In this document: piece by piece, positions 45,987-54,905 of the stretch
Position numbering within the stretch: position 1 is the stretch's first letter
Layout: every line of letters starts with the position of its first letter
Assembly (NCBI GenBank): GCA_002869065.1
Contig: PKTR01000006.1
Span: 310,001 to 374,000, forward strand
Length of the DNA stretch: 64,000 nt
From: Hyphomicrobiales bacterium
Lineage (GTDB): Bacteria > Pseudomonadota > Alphaproteobacteria > Rhizobiales > Rhodobiaceae
Direction of reading: 5' to 3'
Notes under the pieces: generated by a model
Told to the model about the DNA's origin: nothing
The model's database searches: none
Seen by the model: only the letters and a program-made list of their open reading frames with translations
Translations under genes and position numbers: made by a program

Positions 45987-46903
45987 CCGACGGAGCCCTT
46001 GCCACCATCCTCATCGCCATGCTCGGTGGCGCCATCCGCGTGTCGACGCCGTTCCTGTTCGTCGCGCTCGGCGAGACGCTGACGGAAAAGTCGGGCCGCA
46101 TCAATCTCGGCCTCGAAGGCAATCTGGTGCTTGGCGCCATGGTCGCCTACGCGCTGTCCTACCAGACCGGTTCGCCGTGGATCGGGGTTTTCGCCGCCGG
46201 CGTCTCCGGTCTCTTTCTCGGCATCATGCACGGCACGATCTGCAGCCTGAAGCGGGTCAACGATATCGCCGTCGGCATCGCCATGATGAGCTTCGGCACC
46301 GGCGTCGCCTTCTTCTTCGGCAAGCCGTACATCCAGCCCTCCGCGCCGCGTCTCGAGGCGTTGCCGCTCGGCTCCTGGGCGTCGAGCCCGGCGCTGCAGA
46401 AGGCGCTCGAGATCAATCCGTTGTTCTTCACCGGCATCGCGGTCGCGATCGTCATGTGGTGGGCGCTGGCGAACACCCGCTGGGGCCTGATCCTGCGCAC
46501 GACCGGCGACAGCGAGCCGGCGGCGCGCGCCATGGGCGTCAACCCGACGGCGGTGCGCATCGTCGCCACCGCGCTCGGCGGCTTTCTGGCCGGCACCGGC
46601 GGCGCCTTCCTGTCGCTGTCCTATCCCGGATCGTGGAACGAGGGCCTCTCCTCGGGGCAGGGTCTGATGGCGGTGGCGCTCGTCATCTTCGCGCGCTGGA
46701 ACCCGATCCGCTGCATCTTCGCCGCGCTGCTGTTCGGCGCGGCCGGCGCCATCGGTCCGGCATTGCAGTCGGTCGGCATTTCGCAGGGCTACTACTTCTT
46801 CAACGCCGCGCCCTACATCCTCACCCTTTTCATCATGATCGCCTCGGCCCGCTCCAACGCTTCGTCGCGCGAAGCGCCGGGCGAACTGTCCATCGTGAAA
46901 TAG
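45983..46903 (+). CDS. ABC transporter permease 2 (BMP/nucleoside type)
   Basis: The 306-residue permease starts at ATG 45983, overlapping the preceding stop by four bases. [28 protein letters not shown] and [14 protein letters not shown] form the conserved first half, and [21 protein letters not shown] the coupling region. It resembles NupQ-type partners of BMP transporters. It pairs with permease 1. The formamidase gene follows 11 bases later. Confidence 0.93.
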   Translation: MTDGALATILIAMLGGAIRVSTPFLFVALGETLTEKSGRINLGLEGNLVLGAMVAYALSYQTGSPWIGVFAAGVSGLFLGIMHGTICSLKRVNDIAVGIAMMSFGTGVAFFFGKPYIQPSAPRLEALPLGSWASSPALQKALEINPLFFTGIAVAIVMWWALANTRWGLILRTTGDSEPAARAMGVNPTAVRIVATALGGFLAGTGGAFLSLSYPGSWNEGLSSGQGLMAVALVIFARWNPIRCIFAALLFGAAGAIGPALQSVGISQGYYFFNAAPYILTLFIMIASARSNASSREAPGELSIVK

Positions 46904-46914
46904 GAGACCAAGCC

Positions 46915-47931
46915 ATGAGTGCTCTCGGCGGACTGAACAAGACCCCGAACGGTGTGGTGATCGGCATGGTGCAGCTGCAGCTGCCGGTCGTCGAAACTCC
47001 GGCCGACCTCGCGGCCCAGACCGAGAAAATCGTCGCCATGGTAGCCAAGGCGCGCCGCAATATGGCGACGATGGATCTCGTCGTGTTCCCGGAATACGCC
47101 CTGCACGGGCTGTCGATGGACACCAACCCAGAGATCATGTGCTCGCTCGACGGGCCGGAGGTCGCCGCCTTCAAAAAGGCCTGCAAGGACAACGCGATCT
47201 GGGGCTGCTTCTCCATCATGGAGTTCAACCCGGATGGCAATCCCTACAATTCCGGCATCGTCATCGACGATCAGGGCGAGCTGAAGCTCTACTACCGCAA
47301 GCTCCATCCCTGGGTGCCGGTCGAGCCGTGGGAGCCGGGCGATCTCGGCATCCCGATCATCGACGGGCCGAAGGGCTGCAAGCTCGCGCTGATAATCTGC
47401 CACGACGGCATGTTCCCGGAAATGGCGCGCGAATGCGCCTACAAGGGCGCCGAGATCATGCTGCGCACGGCCGGCTACACCGCGCCGATCCGCGAGTCCT
47501 GGCGCTTCACCAACCAGGCCAATGCCTTCCACAATCTGATGGTGACGGCGAATGTCTGCATGTGCGGCTCCGACGGCACCTTCGACTCGATGGGCGAGGG
47601 GATGATCGTCAATTTCGACGGCACTGTGCTCGCCCACGGCACCACCGGCCGGGCGGACGAGATCATCACCGCCGAAGTACGCCCCGATCTGGTGCGCGAG
47701 GCGCGCAAACACTGGTCGGTCGAGAACAACATCTACCAGCTCGGCCATCGCGGCTACACGGCGGTTGCCGGTGGCGCGCAGGACTGCCCCTACACCTTCA
47801 TGCAGGACATGGTCGCCGGGAACTATCGCCTGCCGTGGGAGGACGAGATCGTCCATACCGACGGCACGTCCTGCGGCTTCGACAAGCCGACGCGGCGCTA
47901 CGGTCAGTCCGTGCGCGATGCTGCGGAGTAA
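46915..47931 (+). CDS. Formamidase (nitrilase superfamily, AmiF-like)
   Basis: The 338-residue protein has the nitrilase triad: Glu in [10 protein letters not shown], Lys in [17 protein letters not shown], and Cys in [15 protein letters not shown]. The [12 protein letters not shown] and ICHDGMFPE blocks are specific for AmiF-type formamidase (formamide to formate and ammonia), as against aliphatic amidase AmiE. TAGGAGACC precedes ATG 46915. In this operon it may release nitrogen from formamide made by ring opening, or act on a related amide. Confidence 0.88.
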   Translation: MSALGGLNKTPNGVVIGMVQLQLPVVETPADLAAQTEKIVAMVAKARRNMATMDLVVFPEYALHGLSMDTNPEIMCSLDGPEVAAFKKACKDNAIWGCFSIMEFNPDGNPYNSGIVIDDQGELKLYYRKLHPWVPVEPWEPGDLGIPIIDGPKGCKLALIICHDGMFPEMARECAYKGAEIMLRTAGYTAPIRESWRFTNQANAFHNLMVTANVCMCGSDGTFDSMGEGMIVNFDGTVLAHGTTGRADEIITAEVRPDLVREARKHWSVENNIYQLGHRGYTAVAGGAQDCPYTFMQDMVAGNYRLPWEDEIVHTDGTSCGFDKPTRRYGQSVRDAAE

Positions 47932-47936
47932 GCGCG

Positions 47937-48665
47937 ATGATCGAATTCGCCGATATTAGCACGCGCGCGCGGCCGACCAATGAGGGGCCGGTAAAGGCCG
48001 ATCCCTATCTCTGGCCGTTCGATGGCGATCTGCGGCCCGACAACACCGCGCTTATCGTCATCGACATGCAGACCGATTTCTGCGGCCCCGGCGGCTATGT
48101 CGACACAATGGGCTATGACCTGTCGCTGACCCGCGCGCCGATCGAGCCGATCAAACGGGTTCTGACGGCGATGCGCGCGCGCGGCTATCACATCATCCAC
48201 ACCCGCGAGGGGCATCGCCCGGACCTCACCGATCTGCCGGCCAACAAGCGCTGGCGCTCGCAACGTATCGGTGCCGGCATTGGCGATCCCGGTCCCTGCG
48301 GCAAGATCCTGGTGCGCGGCGAACCGGGTTGGGACATCATCCCCGAACTCTACCCGCAGGACGGCGAGCCGATCATCGACAAGCCGGGCAAGGGCTCGTT
48401 CTGCGCCACCGATCTGGAACTGATCCTGCGCACCTCAGGCATCCGCAACATCGTGCTGACCGGCATCACCACCGATGTCTGCGTCCACACAACCATGCGC
48501 GAGGCCAACGATCGCGGCTTCGAATGCCTGCTGCTGGAAGACTGCTGCGGCGCGACCAAGCTCGAAAACCACCTTGCCGCCATCGATATGGTCAAGATGC
48601 AGGGTGGCGTGTTCGGCGCGGTGGCGACGAGCGCGGTCTTCGTCGAAGCGCTGGAGGCGATGTGA
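47937..48665 (+). CDS. biuH: Isochorismatase-fold cysteine hydrolase, biuret amidohydrolase-like
   Basis: The 242-residue protein has the catalytic triad Asp in [18 protein letters not shown], Lys in [15 protein letters not shown] and Cys in [20 protein letters not shown]. The segments [17 protein letters not shown] and [19 protein letters not shown] are, as I remember it, close to the rhizobial biuret hydrolase BiuH, which makes allophanate and ammonia. Allophanate hydrolase is encoded at the other end of the cluster, which supports this. The stop shares one base with the start of the ATPase. Confidence 0.82.
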   Translation: MIEFADISTRARPTNEGPVKADPYLWPFDGDLRPDNTALIVIDMQTDFCGPGGYVDTMGYDLSLTRAPIEPIKRVLTAMRARGYHIIHTREGHRPDLTDLPANKRWRSQRIGAGIGDPGPCGKILVRGEPGWDIIPELYPQDGEPIIDKPGKGSFCATDLELILRTSGIRNIVLTGITTDVCVHTTMREANDRGFECLLLEDCCGATKLENHLAAIDMVKMQGGVFGAVATSAVFVEALEAM

Positions 48666-50215
48666 TGGACGCCGGGGCAGCACGCGTCGTCGAGGCACCG
48701 CAGACCGGCCGAGCCTTCGGCATCGAAACGGTCGGCATGACCAAGATTTTCGGCTCGCTCGTCGCCCTCGACGACGTGTCGATCAGGATCGAGCCAGGCG
48801 AGTTCCACGCGCTCTTGGGCGAGAACGGCGCCGGCAAGTCGACGCTGGTCAAGTGCATCATGGGCTTCTACCAGCCGACGCGCGGCCAGTTGTTGGTCAA
48901 CGACCACGAAACCGTGGTGCGTTCGCCGGCCGATGCGCAGGCCGCCGGTATCGGCATGGTCTACCAGCATTTCACCCTCGTGCCCTGCCTGACAGCGGCC
49001 GAGAACATGGTGATTTCGCGCGCCGACGTGCCCGCCATCATCGACTGGAAGAAGGAAACCCGCGCGCTTGAGGAGTTCATGGAGCGCATGCCGTTCCGCG
49101 TTCCCTTGAGCGAGCCGGTCTCGAGCCTGTCGGCGGGCGAGAAGCAGAAGCTCGAAATACTCAAGCAGCTCTATCTCGATCAGCATTTCTTGATCCTCGA
49201 CGAGCCGACCTCGGTGCTCACCCCGGGCGAGGCCGACGAGGTGCTTGGCCTGTTGCATGACATGGCGCGCGCCGGCGACATCACCGTTCTGATGATCACC
49301 CACAAGTTCCGCGAGGTGACGGCCTTCGCCGACCGGGTGTCGGTGTTGCGCCGCGGCGCCTATGCGGGTGGCGGCAAGGTCGGTGAACTCACGACCGAGG
49401 AAATGTCGCGCATGATGATCGGCGAGACGGAGATCCGCAAAAGCGCCGACCGCATCGCCGACGTGAAAAGCGACACGCGGCTCGAACTCGCCGGCATCTT
49501 TGTCGAGGACAATGAGGGCGTGCCGGCGGTTCAGGCCGTTGATCTGAAGATCAAGGGCGGCGAGATTCTCGGCATCGCCGGCGTCTCCGGCAACGGCCAG
49601 TCGGAACTCGTCGAGGCGATCTCCGGCCAGCGGCCGATGTCCGACGGCCGCATCTTCATCAATGGCAAGCCGTTCGAATCGACCCGCGCCGACTTCGACC
49701 GCTTCAAGGTCTTCGGCCTGCCGGAAGAGCCGCTGCGCAACGCCGCCGTGCGCCGCATGAGTGTTGCGGAAAACGTCGCCTTCCGGTCCTTCGACAAGCC
49801 GCCGCTCGCGAGCCTTGGCTGGTGGCTGAAGCCGCACGAGATACGTGGCCAGGCAGCTGGCCTGATCGAGCGCTATCGGGTCAAGACCCCGTCGACCGAA
49901 ACACCGATCGAGAACCTGTCGGGCGGCAACGTGCAGCGCGCGATCCTTGCCCGCGAATTGTCTGGCGAGGTCGAGGTGCTGATCGTTGCCAACCCCTGTT
50001 TCGGGCTGGACTTTGCCTCGGTCGCTGAAATCCGCGCCCAGATCGTCGATCAGCGCAACAAGGGCGCCGCCGTGCTGCTGGTGTCGGAAGATCTCGACGA
50101 GATCCTCGAGCTGTCAGACCGCGTCGCGGTGATGTCGGAGGGGCGCGTCACCTATGTCGCCCCGATTGAGGAAACCGACCGCAACACCATCGGCACCTAT
50201 ATGGCGGGGCACTGA
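48665..50215 (+). CDS. ABC transporter ATP-binding protein, two-cassette (BMP/nucleoside type)
   Basis: The 516-residue protein contains two ATPase cassettes. Cassette 1 has Walker [28 protein letters not shown] and [11 protein letters not shown]. Cassette 2 has [29 protein letters not shown] and Walker [13 protein letters not shown], where the usual Glu after Asp is changed. This is the NupO/RbsA-like layout used with BMP binding proteins. It energises permeases 1 and 2. Separation from the permease genes by two enzyme genes is unusual and ties uptake to breakdown. Confidence 0.93.
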   Translation: MDAGAARVVEAPQTGRAFGIETVGMTKIFGSLVALDDVSIRIEPGEFHALLGENGAGKSTLVKCIMGFYQPTRGQLLVNDHETVVRSPADAQAAGIGMVYQHFTLVPCLTAAENMVISRADVPAIIDWKKETRALEEFMERMPFRVPLSEPVSSLSAGEKQKLEILKQLYLDQHFLILDEPTSVLTPGEADEVLGLLHDMARAGDITVLMITHKFREVTAFADRVSVLRRGAYAGGGKVGELTTEEMSRMMIGETEIRKSADRIADVKSDTRLELAGIFVEDNEGVPAVQAVDLKIKGGEILGIAGVSGNGQSELVEAISGQRPMSDGRIFINGKPFESTRADFDRFKVFGLPEEPLRNAAVRRMSVAENVAFRSFDKPPLASLGWWLKPHEIRGQAAGLIERYRVKTPSTETPIENLSGGNVQRAILARELSGEVEVLIVANPCFGLDFASVAEIRAQIVDQRNKGAAVLLVSEDLDEILELSDRVAVMSEGRVTYVAPIEETDRNTIGTYMAGH

Positions 50216-50216
50216 C

Positions 50217-50882
50217 ATGATCACCGTCACGGCCGAGCCCTATGACTACACGCTCGATCCGGCCCACACCGCACTCGTCGTCATCGACATGCAGCGCGAC
50301 TTCATCGAGCCGGGCGGCTTCGGCGAGGCGCTCGGCAACGACGTCTCGCGCCTGGCCGCGATCATCCCGACCACCGCCCGCCTGATCGCTCTATTCCGCG
50401 ATAAAGGCTGGCCGATCGTGCACACCCGAGAGGCGCACAAGCCGGACCTGTCCGATTGCCCACCCTCGAAGATCGCCCGCGGCGACGCGCCTGTGAAGAT
50501 CGGCGGGGAAGGTCCGATGGGGCGCCTGCTGATACGCGGCGAACCGGGCAACGGCATCGTCGACGGCCTGACGCCGGTCGACGGCGAAATCGTCATCGAC
50601 AAGCCCGGCAAGGGCATGTTCTGGGCGACCGGTCTGCATGAGACACTCGCGCAAAAAGGCATCACCCATCTCGTCTTTGCCGGGGTGACGACCGAGGTCT
50701 GCGTCCAGACCTCGATGCGCGAAGCCAATGATCGTGGCTACGAATGCCTGCTGATCACCGACGCGACCGAGAGCTATTTCCCGGAATTCAAGGCCGCAAC
50801 CATCGCCATGATCACCGCGCAGGGCGGCATCGTCGGCTGGGCGGCGCCGTTTGCCGCGCTGGAACAGGCCGTTGCCGGCTGA
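50217..50882 (+). CDS. Isochorismatase-fold cysteine hydrolase 2 (triuret/ureido-hydrolase candidate)
   Basis: The 221-residue protein has the triad Asp in [16 protein letters not shown], Lys in [16 protein letters not shown] and Cys in [20 protein letters not shown]. It is a paralogue of the BiuH-like protein (shared RGEPG and IDKPGKG) but lacks its [13 protein letters not shown] loop. Members of this fold hydrolyse biuret, triuret, ureidoacrylate or N-carbamoylsarcosine. Side by side with a BiuH-like enzyme and allophanate hydrolase, a triuret or another ureido substrate is a fair guess. ATG 50217 lies 1 base after the ATPase stop. Confidence 0.85.
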   Translation: MITVTAEPYDYTLDPAHTALVVIDMQRDFIEPGGFGEALGNDVSRLAAIIPTTARLIALFRDKGWPIVHTREAHKPDLSDCPPSKIARGDAPVKIGGEGPMGRLLIRGEPGNGIVDGLTPVDGEIVIDKPGKGMFWATGLHETLAQKGITHLVFAGVTTEVCVQTSMREANDRGYECLLITDATESYFPEFKAATIAMITAQGGIVGWAAPFAALEQAVAG

Positions 50883-50895
50883 GAGAGGAGAGGGC

Positions 50896-51672
50896 ATGAG
50901 CGATAAGCAGGGCCGCTGGGCCGGTCGCAACACCGACAAGGATGCTGTGCGCGGTTCGGTGTGGAACGCGCTCGACACCGGCGGCATGTCGATGGGGCCG
51001 ACCTGGAGCCACATCCCGAACTTCATCGGCGCGGACATGGCGGCCTGGCATCTGGCGCAGACCGACGCCTGGAAGGCGGCGAAGACGGTGAAGTGCAATC
51101 CCGATCCGCCGCAGATCCCGGTGCGCCTGCGCGCGCTCTACGAGGGCAAGATGCTCTATGCGCCGGTTCCCTATCTGACGCGCGAGTTTCCCTATCTGCG
51201 CATCGACCCGGCGAAGCTGAAGGAAAAGGGTGTGTCGTTTGAGCTCGCGGCGACGTCGGAAGGCTACATGATGCACGGCGAGCGCATTCAGTTCGAGGAT
51301 GTCGAGCCACTCGACTTCTGCGTCGTCGGTTCTGTCGCGGTCAGCCGCGAGGGTGGCCGCACCGGCAAGGGCGCCGGCTTCGCCGATCTGGAGACCGGCA
51401 TTTTCCGCGAACTCGGCATCATCGATGAAAAGACGCCGATGACGACGACGATCCATTCCTCGCAGCTCGTCGACAATTCCAAGGTCTTCATGATGGCGCA
51501 TGACAGTCCGCTCGACTTCATCGCCACCGAGCAGGAACTGATCGTCACCGGCAACACCGCGCCGCGTCCGAAGGGCGTTGCCTGGGATTTCGTGCAGGAA
51601 GACCAGTTCGAGCAGATCCCGTTCCTGAAGGCGCTGCGCGACCGCATGATCGCGCGCCAGGGCAACGGGTAG
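50896..51672 (+). CDS. 5-formyltetrahydrofolate cyclo-ligase family protein
   Basis: The 258-residue protein has VWNALDTGGMSMGPTWSHIPNFIGAD, VKCNPDPPQIPVRLRALYEGKMLY and a C-terminal VTGNTAPRPKGVAWDFVQE. IPNFxGAxxAAxxL and VKxNPDxPQxPVR are the blocks of the MTHFS-like subfamily that is distinct from housekeeping YgfA. Known relatives make methenyl-THF from 5-formyl-THF with ATP. Next to formamidase it may handle a formyl or formimino unit released from the ring, but the activity is uncertain. AGAGGAGAGGGC precedes ATG 50896. Confidence 0.8.
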   Translation: MSDKQGRWAGRNTDKDAVRGSVWNALDTGGMSMGPTWSHIPNFIGADMAAWHLAQTDAWKAAKTVKCNPDPPQIPVRLRALYEGKMLYAPVPYLTREFPYLRIDPAKLKEKGVSFELAATSEGYMMHGERIQFEDVEPLDFCVVGSVAVSREGGRTGKGAGFADLETGIFRELGIIDEKTPMTTTIHSSQLVDNSKVFMMAHDSPLDFIATEQELIVTGNTAPRPKGVAWDFVQEDQFEQIPFLKALRDRMIARQGNG

Positions 51673-51694
51673 GGCAGGTCAAGGAGAGGGCGAG

Positions 51695-52081
51695 ATGATC
51701 GTCAACGACCCGGCCACGCTGGCCGAAGTCACCGCGGTGTTCGAGCACTACGAGACGGCGCTTGTCGGCAATGACGTCGCGGTGCTCGATGAATTGTTCT
51801 GGCAGGACGAGCGCACCATCCGCTATGGCGGTGGCGAGAACCTCTATGGCGTCGCCGAGATCCTCGCCTTCCGAAAGGGACGCCCGGGGCAAGGCCTCGA
51901 ACGCGATCTCGCCCGCACCGTTATCACCACCTTCGGCACCGACATGGCGACGGCCTCGACCCTGTTCTACCGCGACAGCGCGCCGGGCAAGGTCGGTCGT
52001 CAGATGCAGACCTGGGTGCGCATGCCGCAAGGTTGGCGGGTCGTCGCGGCCCATGTCAGTATCATTGACGAATCCGAGTGA
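51695..52081 (+). CDS. HpxZ/AtzH-like protein (DUF3225, NTF2 fold)
   Basis: The 128-residue protein shows FEHYETALVGNDVAVLDELFW, TIRYGGGENLYG and RKGRPGQGLERDL. ETALxxNDVxxLxxLFW plus RxGxxExxxG is the DUF3225 pattern found in HpxZ of oxalurate (purine) catabolism and AtzH of s-triazine/biuret catabolism. Its biochemical role is not settled. AAGGAGAGGGCGAG precedes ATG 51695. It lies just before the GntR gene and close to allophanate hydrolase, as in hpx- and atz-type clusters. Confidence 0.82.
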   Translation: MIVNDPATLAEVTAVFEHYETALVGNDVAVLDELFWQDERTIRYGGGENLYGVAEILAFRKGRPGQGLERDLARTVITTFGTDMATASTLFYRDSAPGKVGRQMQTWVRMPQGWRVVAAHVSIIDESE

Positions 52082-52105
52082 AACGCAGAGCCCTGAAACC
52101 CTGCC

Positions 52106-52789
52106 GTGAGCAAGCCCCGAACATCCGTTGAGACCATCCGGCTGGAAATCGCCCGCCGCATCGTGTCCGGCGACATCGAACCCGGAACGCCGCTCGATGA
52201 AACCGGCCTTGCGGCCGAGTTCGAGGTGTCGCGCACGCCGGTGCGCGAGGCGCTGCGCCAGTTGGCGTCGTCGGGCCTGGTCGAACAGCGCGCCCACCGC
52301 AAGGCTGTGGTTGCCAAGCCGAGCGAGGAGGCGCTCGCCGGCATGTTCGCCGTCATGGGCTATCTGGAAGCGCTGTGCGCCGGTTTGAGTGCGGTTGCCA
52401 TGACGCCGGCCGAACGCCGCATGCTGGGCGATCTGCACGACCGCATGGGTGTGATGGTGCGCGATGGCGACATGGCGGCCTACATGATCGCCAACGAGAC
52501 CTTCCACAACGCGATCTATGAAGGCACGAAGAACGCCTATCTGGCGGAAATCACCCGCGCCACCCGGCAGCGCCTGCAGCCGTTCCGCCGCGCCCAGTTC
52601 GGCGCGCTTGGCCGGCTGGCGGCGTCCCATGTCGAACATACCGCTGTCGTCGAGGCGATCCTGCGCGGCGACAGGAAGGCTGCTGATGCGGCGATGGGCG
52701 CCCATATGGGCTTCGTCGAGGGCGCCTGGCATCGCTATTCGGACCGCGTTCAGGCCGACGATGTCATGAACGCCCTCCAGGAGCCGTAA
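52106..52789 (+). CDS. GntR family transcriptional regulator (FCD domain)
   Basis: The 227-residue protein has a winged helix (IRLEIARRIVSGDIEPGTPLDETGLA, then VSRTPVREALRQLASSGLVEQ) and a helical FCD ligand-binding domain (YLEALCAGLSA, NETFHNAIYEG, HVEHTAVVEAILRGD, whose His and Asp/Asn bind a metal). It starts at GTG 52106. As the last gene of the BMP operon it is the likely local regulator, and the TTGyATGCAA palindromes at 43418 and 54535 are its likely operators. Its 3' end overlaps the allophanate hydrolase gene tail-to-tail by 40 bases. Confidence 0.92.
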   Translation: MSKPRTSVETIRLEIARRIVSGDIEPGTPLDETGLAAEFEVSRTPVREALRQLASSGLVEQRAHRKAVVAKPSEEALAGMFAVMGYLEALCAGLSAVAMTPAERRMLGDLHDRMGVMVRDGDMAAYMIANETFHNAIYEGTKNAYLAEITRATRQRLQPFRRAQFGALGRLAASHVEHTAVVEAILRGDRKAADAAMGAHMGFVEGAWHRYSDRVQADDVMNALQEP

Positions 52790-54495
52790 CCGGAAATATC
52801 GCGGGCACCCTTGATGGCCTCGGCCTCGACGAGGAAGCCCTTTTCCGCCGTTCCGTCCTCAAGCCGTACCGTGCCGATGCCGAGCGGGGCCGGGATGCCG
52901 GCAACGAAGGTGCCGAAGCCTTCCGCCGGCAGCGCCCAGACCTCAACCGCGATCGCCGACCCGGTTCCGTCCTCGACGCGAATGAGGCCGGGCTTCGGCG
53001 GTGTCGTGCCGGGAAGCGCGTAGAAGGCATAGTCGGCGGTCGTCGAAAGCGCCTTGAGGAACACCGCGTTGCGCGATGTCAGTTCGTGATTGAGCGGCAT
53101 GCCCGACAGATGGGCGCCGACAACGATCAGCGGGATGTGGCCCTCCGGCACGATCGGAGCGTCGGTCGGTCGTACGCCGGTTTCGAGCATTGCGGCGATC
53201 CCGGCGAGGCGGGCATCCGACCCGGCTTTGCCGATCAGGGTGAGCGATGACGGGAAGCCGTCGGCGCGCCTTCCGGCCGGCACCGAGATCGCTGCCAGAT
53301 CGAGCAGGTTCACAAAATTCGTGTAGGTGCCGAGATTGGAATTGAGCTGCACCGGATCGGCGTCCACCTCATCGACCGTATACATCGTCGGGATCGACGG
53401 CACGGCGAGGAGATCGAGCGCCGCGAGCGTCGGCTCCACGCTGCGCTTCAGATCGGCGAGCTTGTAAAGTGCGTCGAAAGTCGCGACGGCATCATAGTTC
53501 GATGCACCGGCGATGATGGTCCGGGTGACCGGATGCATCTCATCGGGCATGGTCTCGATCATCTCCCGAACCGCGTGGTAGCGCTCCGCCACCCACGGTC
53601 CCTGGTAGAGCAGCTCCGCCACGGCGAAGAACGGTGCAAAGTCGATCTCGCGAAGGGTCGCGCCGAGGCTCTCCAGCGTCGCCAGATCGGCTTCGTATGC
53701 TGCCTCGGATTTCGCGTCGCCGAAGAAGCGCCGCTGATCCTTGCGTGGCACGCCGACCACGAAGGAGGGCGGCGCTGGCGCGATACCCGCCGCCGGCAGG
53801 GTGCGCGAGAGGAAATCGCTTACGTCATAGCCCTGCGCGACCGCCGTTGCTTCCGCGGCGTCGCCAACCGTGGCCGCGAACACCGAAATCGTATCGAGGC
53901 TGCGGCAGGCCGGCACCATGCCGCTCGCCGACAAGAGGCCGAGGCTCGGTTTCAGCCAGACGATGCCGTTGAGTGCTGCGGGAACGCGCCCCGAGCCAGC
54001 CGTGTCCGTACCGAGCGCGAAGGCGGCGATGCCGGCACCGACCGCCACGGCCGATCCCGACGACGACCCGCCTGGCACCAGATCGGTCCGCAACGAGTTG
54101 CGCGGCGTTCCATAGGGCGAACGCACACCGACCAGGCCGGTCGCGAACTGGTCGAGATTGGTTTTGCCGATGCAGATCGCGCCGGCGGCCTCGAGTTTTT
54201 CGACGACGAATGCGGAGTTTTCGGCGACATGGGAAAAGGCCGGGCAGGCTGCGGTCGTCGGCAGGCCGGCGACGTCGATATTGTCCTTGACCGCGAATGG
54301 GAGTCCGTAGAGCGGTTTGTTCGCCGCGCCAGCTTCCATCAGCGCCCGGGCTTGGGAGAGCGCGGCTTCCTTCGGCTTCAGCGTGATGAAAAGCGCCGGA
54401 TCGTCGTAGTCGCGCGCTGCGGCATAAGCGGCTTCGACCGCTTCTGTCGGCGTGAGCGCGCGCCAGGCATCGAAGTCACGGGAGTTCGGGTTCAT
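52750..54495 (-). CDS. atzF: Allophanate hydrolase (AtzF type)
   Basis: The 581-residue protein has an amidase-signature domain: Lys in PFAVKDNIDVAG, GGSSSGSAVAVGAGIAAFALGTD (cis-Ser and linker, here GGSSSGSAVAV) and nucleophile Ser in DTAGSGRVPAALNG. The C-terminal AtzF domain (about 450-581) has ALPGTTPPKPGLIRVEDG, GFGTFVAGIPAPLGIGTVRL and DISGYGSWRAF. The pair identifies allophanate hydrolase, which turns allophanate into ammonia and CO2. ATG 54495 is preceded by AAAGGCG. No urea carboxylase is nearby, so allophanate most likely comes from biuret. It has its own sigma-54 promoter. Confidence 0.92.
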   Translation of the reverse strand: MNPNSRDFDAWRALTPTEAVEAAYAAARDYDDPALFITLKPKEAALSQARALMEAGAANKPLYGLPFAVKDNIDVAGLPTTAACPAFSHVAENSAFVVEKLEAAGAICIGKTNLDQFATGLVGVRSPYGTPRNSLRTDLVPGGSSSGSAVAVGAGIAAFALGTDTAGSGRVPAALNGIVWLKPSLGLLSASGMVPACRSLDTISVFAATVGDAAEATAVAQGYDVSDFLSRTLPAAGIAPAPPSFVVGVPRKDQRRFFGDAKSEAAYEADLATLESLGATLREIDFAPFFAVAELLYQGPWVAERYHAVREMIETMPDEMHPVTRTIIAGASNYDAVATFDALYKLADLKRSVEPTLAALDLLAVPSIPTMYTVDEVDADPVQLNSNLGTYTNFVNLLDLAAISVPAGRRADGFPSSLTLIGKAGSDARLAGIAAMLETGVRPTDAPIVPEGHIPLIVVGAHLSGMPLNHELTSRNAVFLKALSTTADYAFYALPGTTPPKPGLIRVEDGTGSAIAVEVWALPAEGFGTFVAGIPAPLGIGTVRLEDGTAEKGFLVEAEAIKGARDISGYGSWRAFMTSSA

Positions 54496-54534
54496 GTTGG
54501 CGCCTTTCTGCCCATTAAAGCAGCAAAAAATTTC

Positions 54535-54548
54535 AATTGCATGCAATT
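54535..54548. promoter_or_regulatory. Perfect GntR-type palindrome in the atzF leader
   Basis: AATTGCATGCAATT is a perfect 14-base palindrome 40 bases upstream of the atzF start and downstream of its sigma-54 promoter, where a bound repressor could act as a roadblock. It matches the site at 43418 at 13 of 14 bases. Confidence 0.65.
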
Positions 54549-54690
54549 CGGAATTGGCCGATCTGCATCCCTGATGGGGTTGGATGTTTCCACGGGGTGC
54601 TCAAGAAACACCCGCAATAACAGTGAGTTGCCATGATCGCCCTGTTCTTTGACGTGCCGGTCGGGATCGATATCATTCCCTGTTTCGGCA

Positions 54691-54706
54691 GCAAGAAGCG
54701 TGCCAT
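54691..54706 (-). promoter_or_regulatory. Sigma-54 promoter of atzF
   Basis: The minus strand reads ATGGCACGCTTCTTGC, a match to TGGCACG-N4-TTGC with exact GG-N10-GC spacing. The predicted start near 54679 gives a leader of about 180 bases that contains the palindrome at 54535. Confidence 0.75.
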
Positions 54707-54905
54707 CGAAACGGTGCATGGGGCCATGCTCATGTCGTGATCTGAACGCAGGCCCGTTCGCAACCGGGGTGGCAGGCAGCCGCCAATCCGTCGGCGGGGG
54801 AGCTTTCATGCGGCAAGCCTGGCGCTGCCGCGCGCTTGATGCCGAACGCCCGAAGCGCTATGGCCTCATTTGTATCTGAATGTTGGGAATGGAGCCTGCC
54901 GGGAA

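Noticed and set aside
54633-54740. 35-codon plus-strand frame (MIALFFDVPVG start) opposite the atzF leader
   Set aside because: Too short, no family match, and it overlaps the atzF sigma-54 promoter; considered chance.
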